The position numbers were made by a program, and so were the translations under genes. 64,000 nt of DNA from Macrotis lagotis. Its lineage: Eukaryota; Chordata; Mammalia; Peramelemorphia; Peramelidae. The notes below the pieces were generated by a model. The model was not told where the DNA came from and searched no databases. It saw nothing but the letters and a program-made list of their open reading frames with translations. The stretch is from positions 464,990,867-465,054,866 of the forward strand of contig NC_133666.1 in NCBI RefSeq assembly GCF_037893015.1, in the 5' to 3' direction. Shown here piece after piece: positions 11,701-22,099 of the stretch (its first letter is position 1; every line of letters starts with the position of its first letter).

Positions 11701-12458
11701 AAAACCAATGTAATCAAAATCAAAAGAAAAGTAGTAAATTGGGAAACAATCTTTACAACTAATGATTCTGACAAAGGACTCATTTCTAAAATATACAGAG
11801 AACTGAGTCATATTTTTAAAACAAAAAGCCATTCCCCAATTGACAAATGGTCAAAGGATATGCAAAGGGAATTTACAGATGAGGAGATCAAAGCAATCCA
11901 TAGCCATATGAAAAAATGCTCTAAATCTTTAATTATTAGAGAAATGCAAATTAAAGCTTCATTGAGGTACCACCTCACACCTCTCAGATTGGCCAGTATG
12001 ACCAGGAAGGATAATGATCATTGTTGGAAGGGATGTGGGAAATCTGGGACACTATTACACTGTTGGTGGAGCTGTGAACTCATCCAACCCTTCTGGAGAG
12101 CTATTTGGAACTATGCCCAAAGGGCAACAAAAATGTGCATACCCTTTGACTCAGCAATACCAGTACTGGGTCTATACCCTGAAGAGATGAGGAAAAGGGT
12201 AAAAACATTACTTGTACAAAAATATTTATAGCAGCCCTGTTTGTGGGGGCAAAGAATTGGAAATCCAGTAAATGTCCTTCAATTGGGGAATGGTTTAGTA
12301 AACTGTGGTATATGTATGTCATGGAATACTATTATTCTATTAGAAATCAGGAGGGATGGGATTTCCGGGAAACCTGGAGGGATTTGCATGAACTGATGCT
12401 GAGTGAGATGAGCAGAACCAGAAAAACACTGTACACCCTAACAGCAACATCGGAGTGA
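8712..12458 (+). pseudogene. L1 ORF2 (endonuclease and reverse transcriptase), inactivated
   Basis: ORF2p nicks DNA and reverse-transcribes L1 RNA at the nick. The endonuclease shows LNVNGMN, LQETHL, GDLN, the D of KIDHVLGH and SDHN (8736-9400), so its usual catalytic residues are present across two frames. The reverse transcriptase shows [31 protein letters not shown] and then LFAD followed by ESQ, where FADD is expected (10760). The C-terminal cysteine motif CWKGCGKSGTLLHCWW lies near 12024-12070. Frameshifts fall near 9255, 9452, 9786, 10085, 10455, 10556, 10765, 11163, 11432 and 12220; nonsense codons lie at 9916-9918 and 10140-10142. There is no ATG at the inferred beginning, so the true start is uncertain. 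Confidence 0.9.
10545..10790 (+). other. Internal deletions in L1 reverse transcriptase
   Basis: Near 10556 the frame jumps from the GLFLK block to the [12 protein letters not shown] block, missing roughly ten residues usually present. Near 10765 the sequence goes from the first three residues of FADD straight to [12 protein letters not shown], losing the second catalytic aspartate and the residues after it. Confidence 0.75.
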
Positions 12459-12846
12459 TGGTCACCCTTGAAGGACTTGCTCATTCCATCAGCACAACAA
12501 TTGGGATCAATTTTTGGCTGTCTGCAAAGGAGAGTACCATCTGTATCCAGATAAGGAGCTGTGGAGTTTGAACAAAGTACAAGGACTATTCCCTTTAATT
12601 CAGAAAAAAAAACCCCAGATGTCTTATGGTTTGATCTGGTTACCTCTGAGAATTCTGTTCTCTTTAAGGATATGATTTCTCTCTCATCACACCCAATTTG
12701 GATCGAGGTACAACATAGAAACAAAGTAAAGACTGATGGAGTGCTATCTGTGGGGTGGGGGTGGGGGGAAGGAAGCAAGATTGGGGGAAAACTGTAAAAC
12801 TCAAATAATATCTTTAATAAAAATTTTAAAAAAAGCAGAAAAAAAA
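12459..12846 (+). other. L1 3' UTR with G-rich tract, polyA signal and tail
   Basis: It contains a G-rich tract at about 12750-12787 made of four or more G runs, a feature common to mammalian L1 3' UTRs. An AATAAA at 12816-12821 is followed by an A-rich tail to 12846. Confidence 0.85.
12816..12821 (+). terminator. L1 polyadenylation signal AATAAA
   Basis: Canonical hexamer about 25 bases before the end of the element's A-rich tail. Confidence 0.8.
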
Positions 12847-12862
12847 GAAAAAGAAAAGATTA
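12847..12862. repeat. Right target-site duplication of the full-length L1
   Basis: gaaaaagaaaagatta, identical to 6145-6160. The L2 sequence continues immediately after it. Confidence 0.9.
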
Positions 12863-12960
12863 TCTATGTCTTCAAGACTGTGGCATGAGAGTGATGAAAA
12901 AAAAGTTATTTGATTTCTTGTGTTTTCTGAAAGAAAAATAAATTACTTATGAGCTCCTTT
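12863..12960 (-). mobile_element. L2 LINE, minus strand, continuation
   Basis: It picks up where the L2 stopped at 6160; joining the two flanks without the L1 and one TSD gives a continuous L2-like sequence. The 5' limit is uncertain. Confidence 0.45.
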
Positions 12961-13384
12961 GCAACTATGTCTACCCTTGACTCAGAAGGAGTTACCTATG
13001 GGAATAAATACTCTGTGCAGAGTCTCTCTAGTCTCCCAAGAAAGGAGGAAGCATTTTCTCCTTTCCATGTCCTTTAAAACCATTGGGGGGTTCCATGTTA
13101 TTTTACAACAGCAGCCTGAAGTCAGAGAAGTGAATAAAGGATCTATAAGGTTGAGCTCACTAGACTATGGGGCCTTAAGTCATAGCTGGCAGCACATAGA
13201 CTAAACTATGAGGTCGATAACCATAAGGGAATACTCTTCACGGCAGCCTGATATTTGTACTGTCTTCTTAGCAAGTTTCTGAGATAAATCACATGCTCCT
13301 ATCTATACTATATCAGATTATGACAGACAATTTGGACCAAGGTACAGCTAACCCAAACCATTTGTGTGGAAATGAACCATAAAG
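12961..13384. other. Non-coding sequence, nothing recognised
   Basis: One 81-codon open frame at 12959-13204 has no recognisable domain. No repeat recognised. Confidence 0.4.
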
Positions 13385-13500
13385 ATGTCAACACACATTT
13401 ATTAAATACCTTCTATGTTCAGAGAACTCTGGTAAGATGCTGAACGAGATGCAAACCAAAGTAAGGTATGATCTCTGCTTTCACAAAGGCCAAAGACTCA
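13385..13500 (-). mobile_element. L2 LINE 3' end, minus strand
   Basis: 'caacacacatttattaaata' followed by 'ccttctatgttcagagaac' is the antisense L2 terminus. The upstream L2 part appears again at 13940-14215. Confidence 0.6.
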
Positions 13501-13695
13501 AAGAGTCTTTAAAACTAAAAGAGGTCTTAAAACAATCTAGTTGATATCACTCAATATACAGATGAAAAAAGCTCAAAGAGATTTATTTGCCCAGGTTCAC
13601 TTATATAGTTAATTGCCAGAGTCAAAATTTGAAACCAGATCATCAGACTACAAATATAGTATTCCATTCCCCTGGACAATATTGAAAATAAGGGG
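13501..13695 (-). mobile_element. MIR-type relic
   Basis: 'acagatgaaaaaagctcaaag', 'tttgcccaggttcactta' and 'gccagagtcaaaatttgaa' in parts follow the antisense MIR core order. Confidence 0.65.
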
Positions 13696-13736
13696 AAAAG
13701 ACAAACGCACCACTAATATATTAAAAAGTACATGAG

Positions 13737-13888
13737 TGGGGCGGCTAGGTGGCATAGTGGATAAAGCACCAGCCTTGGAGTCAGGAGGACCTGGGTTCAA
13801 AGCTGGTCTCAGACACTTAATTACTTAGCTGTGTGGCCTTGGGCAAGCCACTTAACCCCATTTGCCTTGCAAAAAAAAAAAACCTAAA
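13737..13888 (+). mobile_element. Young tRNA-headed SINE with exact TSD
   Basis: Head 'ggggcggctaggtggcatag', B box 'gggttcaaagc', tail 'ccttgc' then A run and 'cctaaa'. The 14-bp repeat aaaaagtacatgag at 13723-13736 recurs exactly at 13889-13902. The exact TSD and little divergence from the 57.6-kb copy mark it as young. Confidence 0.9.
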
Positions 13889-13939
13889 AAAAAGTACATG
13901 AGAGATGTAAACTATATTTTTAAAGGTTGGAGGGAGGCA

Positions 13940-14215
13940 ACTCATTTCTGAATGGAACTGATGTTCCAGGAAGTTTTCATGGAGATGACATTTGATCTAG
14001 AATTTAAAGGATAAATGGAGGAAAAAGACAGGGCGTATCATTGTCAGCATTCGCTATATAAAGAACAGTATGAGCAAAGACTGGAGATAGGATACTACAG
14101 GATACAAATAAGTTTAGGTTAAGCAAAGGAGAATAATGGGAGATAAAGTAGGAAAAGAAGAGTGACATCAAATTGTGGCAAGTGTTTCATACTATACAGA
14201 GGCAAAACCAAATTA
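13940..14215 (-). mobile_element. L2 LINE fragment, minus strand
   Basis: 'gttttcatggagatgacattt', 'gatctagaatttaaaggat' and 'tgagcaaagactgg' in parts match antisense L2 near the 3' end. Confidence 0.55.
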
Positions 14216-14284
14216 ACCATATTGATGATCATTTTATTATACATAACCATTATGCTTAAACTTTTTAAAATTCAGAAATAAGAT

Positions 14285-14480
14285 TAGAATTCAGAGCATT
14301 GGGCTGAAAATGAAAATGAGAAAAGAACTGCCACATAATACCTGTAACCCTTAAGCATTGTTAACTGTGTAAACTTAGACAAATTATTTTAGTTTTCCAA
14401 GTCTCAATTTCTTTTGTAGATGAAGGAAAATCTTCTGTGAACTAACTGCATTTTAAAGTCTCTTCTAGCTCTAAATTGTA
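14285..14480 (+). mobile_element. MIR relic
   Basis: 'gttaactgtgtaaacttaga', 'caaattattttag', 'caatttcttttgtagatgaag' and 'gtctcttctagctctaaatt' in sense MIR order. Confidence 0.65.
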
Positions 14481-15056
14481 TGCTATGGAAATCTATTATA
14501 GTTCAGCCATGCAAATTTGCAACTTGAAATTAGCATGCAATCCTGTACTTCCAAATTACTTCCCATTTAGAAGTCTATTTTTAATTCTATTATCTTTTGT
14601 TACCCAAAGGTTCTGGGAAGACAAGGATTTTGTCATTGCTCTTGTGCATTGCTTTATTTCACAATTTTAAGGGCATTTTTATTCCTCTACTACACAAAGA
14701 TCACTTGAACTCCTTTGGAAACACCAGAATACATGGTTTCATACTGGTCTCTTCTGAAACTTCTTGGTGGACACTCAACATGAAGAGATACTACCTACAA
14801 TCTTTTTTTCTAATAGAGATTTAATGCTTAACTACTGCTAATAAATATTAAAAAAATCATATGCCTGGATTCCATAATTGTCTATTAGGTAATGACATGG
14901 AATATCTGGTATCATTGAATGATTTAATAGAATATTTTTAAAAAATTGAACTATGTATATAGTATGCTGTTTGTTTTAAATTGGAAGCCAAATAGGCAGT
15001 TGTCTAGCAATATGATTTGAATGTTTCCCAGATCAAGAATCCTTTTTTTAAAAAGT
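14481..15056. other. Non-coding AT-rich sequence, nothing recognised
   Basis: Open frames at 14476-14670 and 14597-14824 overlap each other and show no domain or conserved pattern. Confidence 0.4.
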
Positions 15057-15310
15057 CTGGGCAACTAGTGACACAATAAATGGAGCACTGGACCTGGAAG
15101 TAAGAAGACAAGAGCTCAAATCTGGTTTCTGACCGTTACTAGGCTTATTAGGTAAAAACATCTGCTGCTTCACTCCTCCATAAAATGGGAACAATAAATC
15201 AAGTCACTTAATCTCTCTGTGTCTCAATTTGTTCATCTGCAAAATGGAAGGGCGTGGGGTGGACTAAATGATATTTGAGAACCCTTCCAACTATATACCT
15301 AAGCCTTGAA
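15057..15310 (+). mobile_element. SINE with tRNA-like head and MIR-like body
   Basis: Head 'gggcaactagtgacacaata', B-box-like 'agagctcaaatctgg', then two copies of the 'cataaaatggga / tgcaaaatggaag' motif about 60 bases apart. This suggests an internal insertion or duplication. Confidence 0.65.
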
Positions 15311-15444
15311 AAAAAGTCCTCCTATAATTGAAACATCTCTTTTACTTCTTGGAATTTTATCATTAGTTGTTATGTTCCTTTGGGCTAGCTGCTCAGGATG
15401 TGTTAGGTTCCTATCCTTAGCCTATCCTTACCCAGGAAAATGTT

Positions 15445-15540
15445 GAAGGGGTGGGAGACAAGGGAGAAGGGAGACGGGAGGGACAGGGGAGACGGGAGGG
15501 ACAGGGACAAGGAGGGGAGACAAGGAGGGGAGACAAGTTC
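15445..15540. repeat. Purine-rich minisatellite (GGGAGACA-type units)
   Basis: Degenerate tandem units such as gggagacgggagggacag and ggggagacaagga. All plus-strand bases are nearly purine, so both strands stay open in several frames; these are not genes. Confidence 0.85.
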
Positions 15541-15764
15541 TCCAAGATCTCAGTTTATGAGACCAAATACAAGTGCTTAAATATCCTTCCCAGTCCCTGT
15601 TCCACTCCCACTGCCATAGCACTCTTCAATCAACCAGTAAAATAGTGCTCCAGTGCTTGAGGATACCAGGTGATAAAAGTTTACAGTACCGCTACTAACA
15701 ACAGTCCCTTACAATTAGTTACTCATTCTCCCTAAGGATCTCTTTTAAAAACCATGAATCCTTC

Positions 15765-15945
15765 TAGGAGAGGCAACATTCTAAGTCATTAGAACCTTGA
15801 TTAAAGTCAGATGCTCAGGGTTTGAATCTTGAATCCCTGTTTATTATCTGTGTAATCATTGCTGGGTATAATTTTCATCATCTGTAAAATGATGGATTGG
15901 GAATAAATATCTTCTAAGGTTACTTTTAACTATAAATCTTATGAC
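15765..15945 (+). mobile_element. MIR relic
   Basis: 'gggtttgaatcttgaatcc', 'tatctgtgtaatcattgctg' and 'catctgtaaaatgatgg' in sense MIR order. Confidence 0.7.
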
Positions 15946-16284
15946 CTGCATACAGTGATGGGATTCAAATAAATTAACAACTAGTTCGACAAACTTAACG
16001 TAAAATTAGTTATTGGTTCTGCCAATCAGGTACTGAACTAACTGAATCCCACCACTTCCTGAGTGTGAATAATCTTATCAGTTTGTTTTCTTGACTCCAT
16101 CTTCATAAATGAACACTGAATTCTTGGACAAAGAAGGTACTAAATAGATATAGCACACAGAAAGAGGAGGAAGACAACAAAAGTGAAATTGAATTTTTTT
16201 CATAGCTTGGTATCAGGAAAGTTCTGCTTAGGAATCTGAGCATTTTAAAATTCAATTGGATTGAGTTTCCCCTTGGAATTTAGG

Positions 16285-16475
16285 AAGGCTCTTTTAGAGT
16301 CTTCTAAGAGACTCTTCCAAAATTTGAAAATCTTAGATCTATAGTCTAATATCTTCATTTTTTAATGACATGAGAAGATTGAAGATGTTTATCCAATGTC
16401 ACATGGAATTAATATAAGAAACAGAATTCAAGGTCCACTAAGCCCAAATCCAGAGCTCTTTCCATCCTCTTCCAG
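16285..16475 (-). mobile_element. MIR-type relic
   Basis: Antisense core: 'gacatgagaagattgaagat', 'ccaatgtcacatgg', then 'aatccagagctctttcca'. Confidence 0.6.
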
Positions 16476-17122
16476 GAGAAGAGAAGCAACTAACTTCCCT
16501 TTTCATGTCTCTCTCTGTATGTCTCCCTCTCCTTGTTACAGTGTGAAGCAACATTTGGAAATCCTGAATCTCTCATTTCACTTCCAGTCACACCACCTCT
16601 TAGGACTAAATAGCTGCCAAACTGCTCAAGATACAACCCCACTGAAAAATGAAAGGAGACATTATCCATTCTTTGTGAAAAGCTTCAGGGAGTTTCTAAG
16701 GCTGTCTCTATGAAATACCCTAACAACAGGTCAAAAAGGAAAAATTCAGCCAATTAAGCAGTTGTTTTGTGTACATGATGCCAAATCTCTAGTTCTGATT
16801 ATTTCCCCCCAGGTAATTAATTGCATTTTCTTTTAATCTGAAAGAATCAACTGATTGTCTGGGCATCTAACTAAGGTTGCCCCTGTGAAGCTATCCAACA
16901 GCCTTTTCTTTATACCTTTGAAGGGAAGAGTGGGAGAAAATGAGGCAGGACCACCATAATAAGTGCGGTCGGTACAAAGGAGTGAATGAATTCTTTGTTC
17001 ACAAATGAGCCACCAAGGTACAGGGAATGAAGGCATATACCCACAATCACTACAGACTAACTGGGACATCAATACTGAAAATCTTGGCCAGGATCTGCCT
17101 TTGCTTTTTCCCGGAAATCCTG
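16476..17122. other. Non-coding sequence, nothing recognised
   Basis: Open frames on both strands (16396-16713 plus, 16833-17180 minus) have no recognisable domain. The minus one runs through the C tract, which encodes a glycine string. Confidence 0.4.
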
Positions 17123-17142
17123 CCCCCCCCCCCCCCCCCCCC
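17123..17142. repeat. Poly-C run of 20 bases
   Basis: Uninterrupted C homopolymer. Its length is likely to be unstable and hard to sequence. Confidence 0.95.
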
Positions 17143-17149
17143 ATGGAAT

Positions 17150-17402
17150 GTTCCTTCTCCTCACCATTACCTAACTCCATGTCTCAGGACAAATGTCACC
17201 TCCTACTAGATGGTTTTCCTGGTTCCTTATCTTTCCCTCAAATCATTAGTGTTCTTCCTCCATTACTTTTACAATGTAGCTTGTATTTTCTTATGTTCCC
17301 CAACTCAGTTGAATATAAACTCCTTACAGGCAGGGGATTATTTTGTTCCTGTCTTTCTATTTTCAGGGCCTATCATAGAGCTTAAATGTTTATTGAATTA
17401 AA
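17150..17402 (+). mobile_element. L2 LINE 3' end
   Basis: Sense L2: 'aaatgtcacctcctactaga', 'aatataaactccttacaggcag' read in parts, 'cctgtctttct', 'gcttaaatgtttattgaatt'. Confidence 0.75.
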
Positions 17403-17439
17403 TTAAGATGATTTTGAGAAAATACAATTCTCCATAGCC

Positions 17440-17630
17440 ATAAATATTCAGAACTAGGAGAGAACCTTAGATATCTTGAAATTAACAAATTGAGGAAATT
17501 AACTTCCAGAAGAGTTAGCTAATTTTCCCCAAAGTTATACCATAAGATTGTGGCAGGCCTAGAACCCAGCTCTCTTGCTTCTTAACCCTGCTCTTTTTCT
17601 ACTGTTCAGAGTGGCCCTGCACTATTTGTC
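17440..17630 (-). mobile_element. MIR-type relic
   Basis: 'gaactaggagagaacc', 'caaattgaggaaatt' and 'caggcctagaacccagct' follow antisense MIR. Confidence 0.6.
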
Positions 17631-17639
17631 TTCTTGCAT

Positions 17640-18205
17640 TTTTTTAATGCTAACTCACTTAAAGCAGAAATGTCAGTGGTTGTTTAAAGGAAATATTTTG
17701 AAATTTCTATCACTATGAAAAGATATCTATTATAATAGAGGCAAAAAATGTACTGAATTTACACACATTACAATTCCCACTTTGAAGGAAGAATCATAAA
17801 ACATAATTAACACTAGCTTTTGGAAACAAGTCGGTCCAGCCCACAAACTCAGTCAAGTAATACAAGGTCACATATAAAGTGATAAAATGACCATCATGTA
17901 CCCAGGTAACCAACTCACTGTGTGGGAAGGACAGTTCCTGATGGGTCACAAATATGAATCAGATAAAAGCATGCACGTTCATTTTGATTAGCCACCTGTC
18001 AGGTTGATACTGGAAGACTCAGGCCTTGTGTGGAACAAATGTGACAAAAAAAACATTGTCAGTTGGGTTTTGTAAGGGTTTTGATTTAGTGTTACCACTT
18101 GGGAGTAGGTGAAAATTAATATGGAATCATGAAGGTTCTTATACCCTATGAGTCTGAGGCTTTGCTGCTATAAATCAGCTATGAAAAAATTCAAGTACCT
18201 TTGTA
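17640..18205. other. Repeat-free block, possible conserved non-coding sequence
   Basis: No repeat family recognised. The 17890-18030 part has balanced composition and carries motifs such as 'cacctgtc' (E-box-like). Function unknown; conservation is only suspected. Confidence 0.25.
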
Positions 18206-18224
18206 TTCATTGTTAGAAGATTCT

Positions 18225-18395
18225 AGATTGTGCTCTTCCTAGTCATCTAGTCCAACCCCTTCGCTTCATAATTGAAGACAATGAGGTCCATAGTGATTAA
18301 GTGATTTGCTCAAAATAGTACAGATGTTAAATAGCAGAATCAAACCAGTGTTTTCACTCTGAGTGAATTCAATATTCTTTCTACTGGACCAGACC
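18225..18395 (-). mobile_element. MIR-type relic
   Basis: 'gtcatctagtccaacccct', 'gaagacaatgaggtccatag', 'gtgatttgctcaaa' follow the antisense MIR core. Confidence 0.65.
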
Positions 18396-19054
18396 CAATA
18401 AGGAAATGTCTAGAAAAATCAGGAAGTTCTTGGTCCCTTGATCTCATTCACTTCCTGGGGGAGCTAACATAATTAGAAGTATTTATAAAGGAAAGGATTT
18501 CCATTAACAGCCTCAAAATACATTGTTCAGTCATGGCAATGCTTCAAGGCCCCAGAGGTGCTGAATCTTTTATTGGTTGAAGGAGTATACAAGAGTTTAT
18601 ACCAATAAAATTTCAAACTTGAAGTACAGCAATAAGCAAGTGGCAAAGGAAGAAAAAGGAATTAGAAAGATACTTAAAAATTATAGACATATAGGAAGAT
18701 AAGGACAAGAATCGAACAAGGTGAGTAAATAGATATAGGTGGTGATCTGCATCTATCAGTTGAGAAACATCCAAGGAGTTAAATCATAGAGCTATCTGAA
18801 TTCATATTGCAATAGTTAATTATATATGCTCAAGAATTAAAAAGTGATCTCAGTATAGGATGTCTCATGGATGAAGGAAAAGAGAATAAAACCTATATTT
18901 AGTTGTGTACCCTTCGTACCTACACTAATTCATCAAGCCTAGTTCAACCTTGTGAACTGAACACTCCGTGGAAAATAAGATTAAAGGAAACATACCAAAT
19001 TAATAGGGAGGCCAACCAGTTCAAAGAATCATAGGATTTGCACAGGTGGTAGCA
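18396..19054. other. Non-coding sequence, nothing recognised
   Basis: A-rich unique sequence without recognisable repeats or genes. Confidence 0.4.
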
Positions 19055-19322
19055 AATTTTAACATATTGCTCTTGTTGTTCAGTCATGTCTAATTCTTCA
19101 TTTGGTGTTTTCTTGGCAAATAAACTAGAGTGGTTCATCATTTCCTTTTCCAGATCATTTAACAGATGAGAAAATTGAAGCAAACTGAAGGTTAAGTGAC
19201 CTGCCCAGATTCATACAGCTAATTAGTGTCTAAGGTTGAATTTGAACTCAGTAAGATGAGTTTTTATGACTCTAGGCCTGGAACTCTATCTAGGCCTGGC
19301 ACTGTATGATCTAGTTGCCCCA
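19055..19322 (-). mobile_element. tRNA-headed SINE, minus strand, full length
   Basis: The plus strand runs 'ttgttgttcagtcatgtct', 'ttttcttggcaaata', 'ttccttttccagatcattt', 'gagaaaattgaagcaa' and ends in the antisense head 'gatctagttgcccc'. The open frame at 18944-19183 reads through it and is not a gene. Confidence 0.8.
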
Positions 19323-19499
19323 ATTCCTTTAATAGTCTGATATAATACTGTATGAGTATGTTAATTTAGGTAACATTGTCATTTTTATTCTATAAAGTAT
19401 ACCCAACTCTTAGTGTGACTTTAAACTTTAAAGTTTTAAAGTTACATTAATACTTTTGAAATATCCTGAATATTAAAAAATGATAATACTCCCTAAAGT

Positions 19500-19662
19500 A
19501 TCAGCTAAGAATTGTGTGGATAGAGTGCCAGTCTTAATATCAGGTGGTCTTAATTATGAATCCAGCCTCAGACACCTAATAATTACCTAGCTGTGTGACC
19601 TTGGGCAAATTACTTAATCCCATTGCCTTGCAAAAATAATAAAAAAACAAAAAACAAACAAA
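19500..19662 (+). mobile_element. tRNA-headed SINE, diverged
   Basis: 'tgtggatagagtgccagtc', 'aataattacctagctgtgt', 'cccattgccttgc' then an A-rich tail; same subfamily as 13737. Confidence 0.75.
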
Positions 19663-19699
19663 AAAGAATTACTTCTTAAATGACAATGTTGCCTCTGGA

Positions 19700-21098
19700 C
19701 AGTTTCAAAGTAAGGCTGCACTAAGAATTTTTGGGATGTAATATAACATTAGAAATAAGATACCCTATATTGACCTGACCTAACTAGGGGCAATTAATAT
19801 TTTTCTAATTTTTTTAGATCCTTATTCTTGAAAAAAAGTATTTATAAATTCAATTTGTATAATTCATGAGTAACTCTTGGTACATAAAGCCTCAAGTATT
19901 TTTATAACTTCTATAATTATTTTGAATGTCATTTCTCTTTTTTAACTCTTTTAATTGGGTAGTGTTGATAATTCTATTTTACATGTTACTTTGATGAATT
20001 TATTCAGTGTTTCAATTAATTTTGGTTAACTCTAAGATGTACAAAAAATAGGATTATTTTGTTTTTGCCCATGTTTTGGTTCTTGATTTCTCTTTCTTGC
20101 ATCATTGCCATATAAGTATTTCTAGCACTGCCAAATACTAATGGTGATAATGAGGATCTTTGTTTTACCTATGATCTTATTGGAAAAACCTATTAATTTT
20201 CTCTGTACTCTTAAGATTTAGCAAAGGTCCTATGTTATTCAGAGTTTTGAACAGAAAAGGCCTTGAATTTTATTTTTAAAAAAATCAATCTTTTCAACTA
20301 CTAAAATAATGATTTGATTTTTATGATTACTATTAAAACCATGATTTATTGCATTTATAGTCTTCCTTGTATTAAACCATTCTTGCAATACTGGTATAAA
20401 TGAACCAGGCTAATAGTGTTTTATATTTCTAGTATGTTATATTCTATTTTCTAATCTTTTATATAAAAATTTTATATCAATATTGGTCTATAGTTTTCTT
20501 TCTCTGTTTTGTCTCTTACTGATATTTTATAGAGATCAAAAGGGTACCTTATTCTCTTATTATCATAGTTTATTTAATACTGAAATTATTTTATTGATAG
20601 ATAGATTCACTATCCATATGGTCCTGGAGATTTCTGAGAGGAGAATTCACTTATTATAATTCATTTTTTTCCTGATATTGAATTATTTAATCTATTTTAT
20701 CTTTTGTATGATTTTTATATTTTTGTAAATATATTTTGTTTCCTGTTAGCATAAGCCTAGTTAAAATAATTTCTGAGAATTTTATTCATTTCCTCTTCAA
20801 TTTTTTATTTTTATAAGAACTTGGTTTTCTTCTCTTTTGTAATAGATTGAATGTTTTATCTATTTAATAGTTTTTCTTTTTCAGAAATCTGTTCCTTGTT
20901 TGATTTATGAGTTCGATGGTATTTTTGCTTTTAGCTTTGCTTCTCCCATCTTTAATTTTCATAATTTATATTTTATGGTTTTATTTTACTGACAGTTGTT
21001 AACATTTTTTGGTTTTGGTCCTGATCATTATTTATCCTTTCCTCTCATTTGTTAATAAAAATATTCAGAGAAATTATTTTTCCCTTAAGAACTGCTCA
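19700..21098 (-). mobile_element. Ancient L1 ORF2, reverse-transcriptase part, minus strand
   Basis: The plus strand is T-rich with no obvious gene. Its reverse complement contains degraded L1 ORF2 landmarks in order: AVLRGK near 21090, EKENYRPI near 20500, the 'GLIQ..KDYKCN' area near 20370 that matches the L1 WFNTRKTIN block, a decayed [15 protein letters not shown] block near 20180, and an EMTFKI block near 19930. Many stops. The endonuclease end of the same element lies at 24046-24330, beyond the insertions. Confidence 0.7.
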
Positions 21099-21099
21099 G

Positions 21100-21243
21100 A
21101 GCAGGCAGATAGGTGGTACAGTGGATAGGGAACCAGCTCTGGAGTCAGGAGGTCCTGAGTTCAAATTCAACCTCATTCAATTAACTAGCTTGGGCAAATT
21201 ACTTAACCCCATTGCCTTGCAAAAACAAAACAAACAAACAAAA
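21100..21243 (+). mobile_element. tRNA-headed SINE inserted in the ancient L1
   Basis: 'gcaggcagataggtggtaca', 'gagttcaaattcaacc', 'cccattgccttgc' then a CAAA-type tail. Flanks aagaactgctcagag and aaggaactgtttagag are drifted copies of the target. Confidence 0.8.
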
Positions 21244-22099
21244 AGGAACTGTTTAGAGAGGATAGAGCCAAGATGGAGGAGTAAAATCAGAGACTTGGCT
21301 AAGTTCTCTAGTTCCCTTCCAATACCTTTAAATAATGTGCTAAACAAATTCTAGAGTGGCAGAACTTACAAAAAGATGGAATGAAACATTTTTTTTTAAA
21401 CCCAAGACAATTTAGAAAGTCAGCAAGAAAGATCTGTTGCCCTCAGAGAGGAGCAGAGTCCAATGCAGGCTGTGCCAGCACAGCCCAGACCCCAGCAAAC
21501 CAGGAGCAGGTCATGAGAACCACTGAATCAGCAGGACTACTCTCTGGAAGTCTACAGAGAGTAAAGAGGTCAAACAACTGTCCAGAAGGAAATTAGTCAA
21601 GTCTTTTTGCTATCATTGAGGCAGGACTCTATTGCTATGCCCATATTTGGATCCTGGTCACAGTCCTGATTAGCAGTTCCAGGATAGGAGGAGCAGTAGC
21701 ACTCCAGAGCTTGTGGCCTCAGGGGAACAAAGATCTTCCTCACTGCTCCAGGACAGAAAAAAGTGATTGTGGTCACTCATAAACCAGAGCACAAGCCAGA
21801 AGATTAGTAAACATCTCTTCTTTTAGGTCATACCACCTTGTATAAACTGAAAACTTACAGGTACTCAGAAGTATCTCTGAAAACAGCTGCATAAAATCAC
21901 AGAAGCATGGGACAGTGTACCCTTCACCCTGAGAATAAGACTCTTACTTTGAAAAAGAGTTAGTCATAGGTTGGGAAAATAAACAAAGACAGAAAAAAAA
22001 ATCTGAACATATAAAATCACTATGGTGACAAGGAAAATCAAAACACACACTTACAATTAAGTCAAAGCTCCTACACCTAAAGCCTCTAAGAAAAATAAA

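Larger units (their letters stand above)
6161..12846 (+). mobile_element. Full-length L1 retrotransposon, inactive
   Basis: A 6.69-kb element in the normal L1 order: GC-rich 5' UTR, ORF1, long spacer, ORF2 (endonuclease, reverse transcriptase, cysteine motif), 3' UTR, AATAAA and A-rich tail. It is bounded by an exact 16-bp target-site duplication, which argues for a fairly recent and intact insertion. Both ORFs carry several frameshifts, ORF2 has two clear nonsense codons, and the reverse-transcriptase FADD box is lost to a deletion, so it cannot move by itself. It sits inside a minus-strand L2. The deposited base calls would need checking because many of the frameshifts fall in A or C runs. 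Confidence 0.95.

Noticed and set aside
13737..13888. tRNA gene, from A-box and B-box-like motifs
   Set aside because: The motifs belong to the tRNA-derived head of a SINE. No cloverleaf or acceptor stem closes around them, and the same head recurs in many copies.
16833..17385. Overlapping open frames on both strands with Gly or Pro runs
   Set aside because: Both read through the poly-C tract and have no domain.
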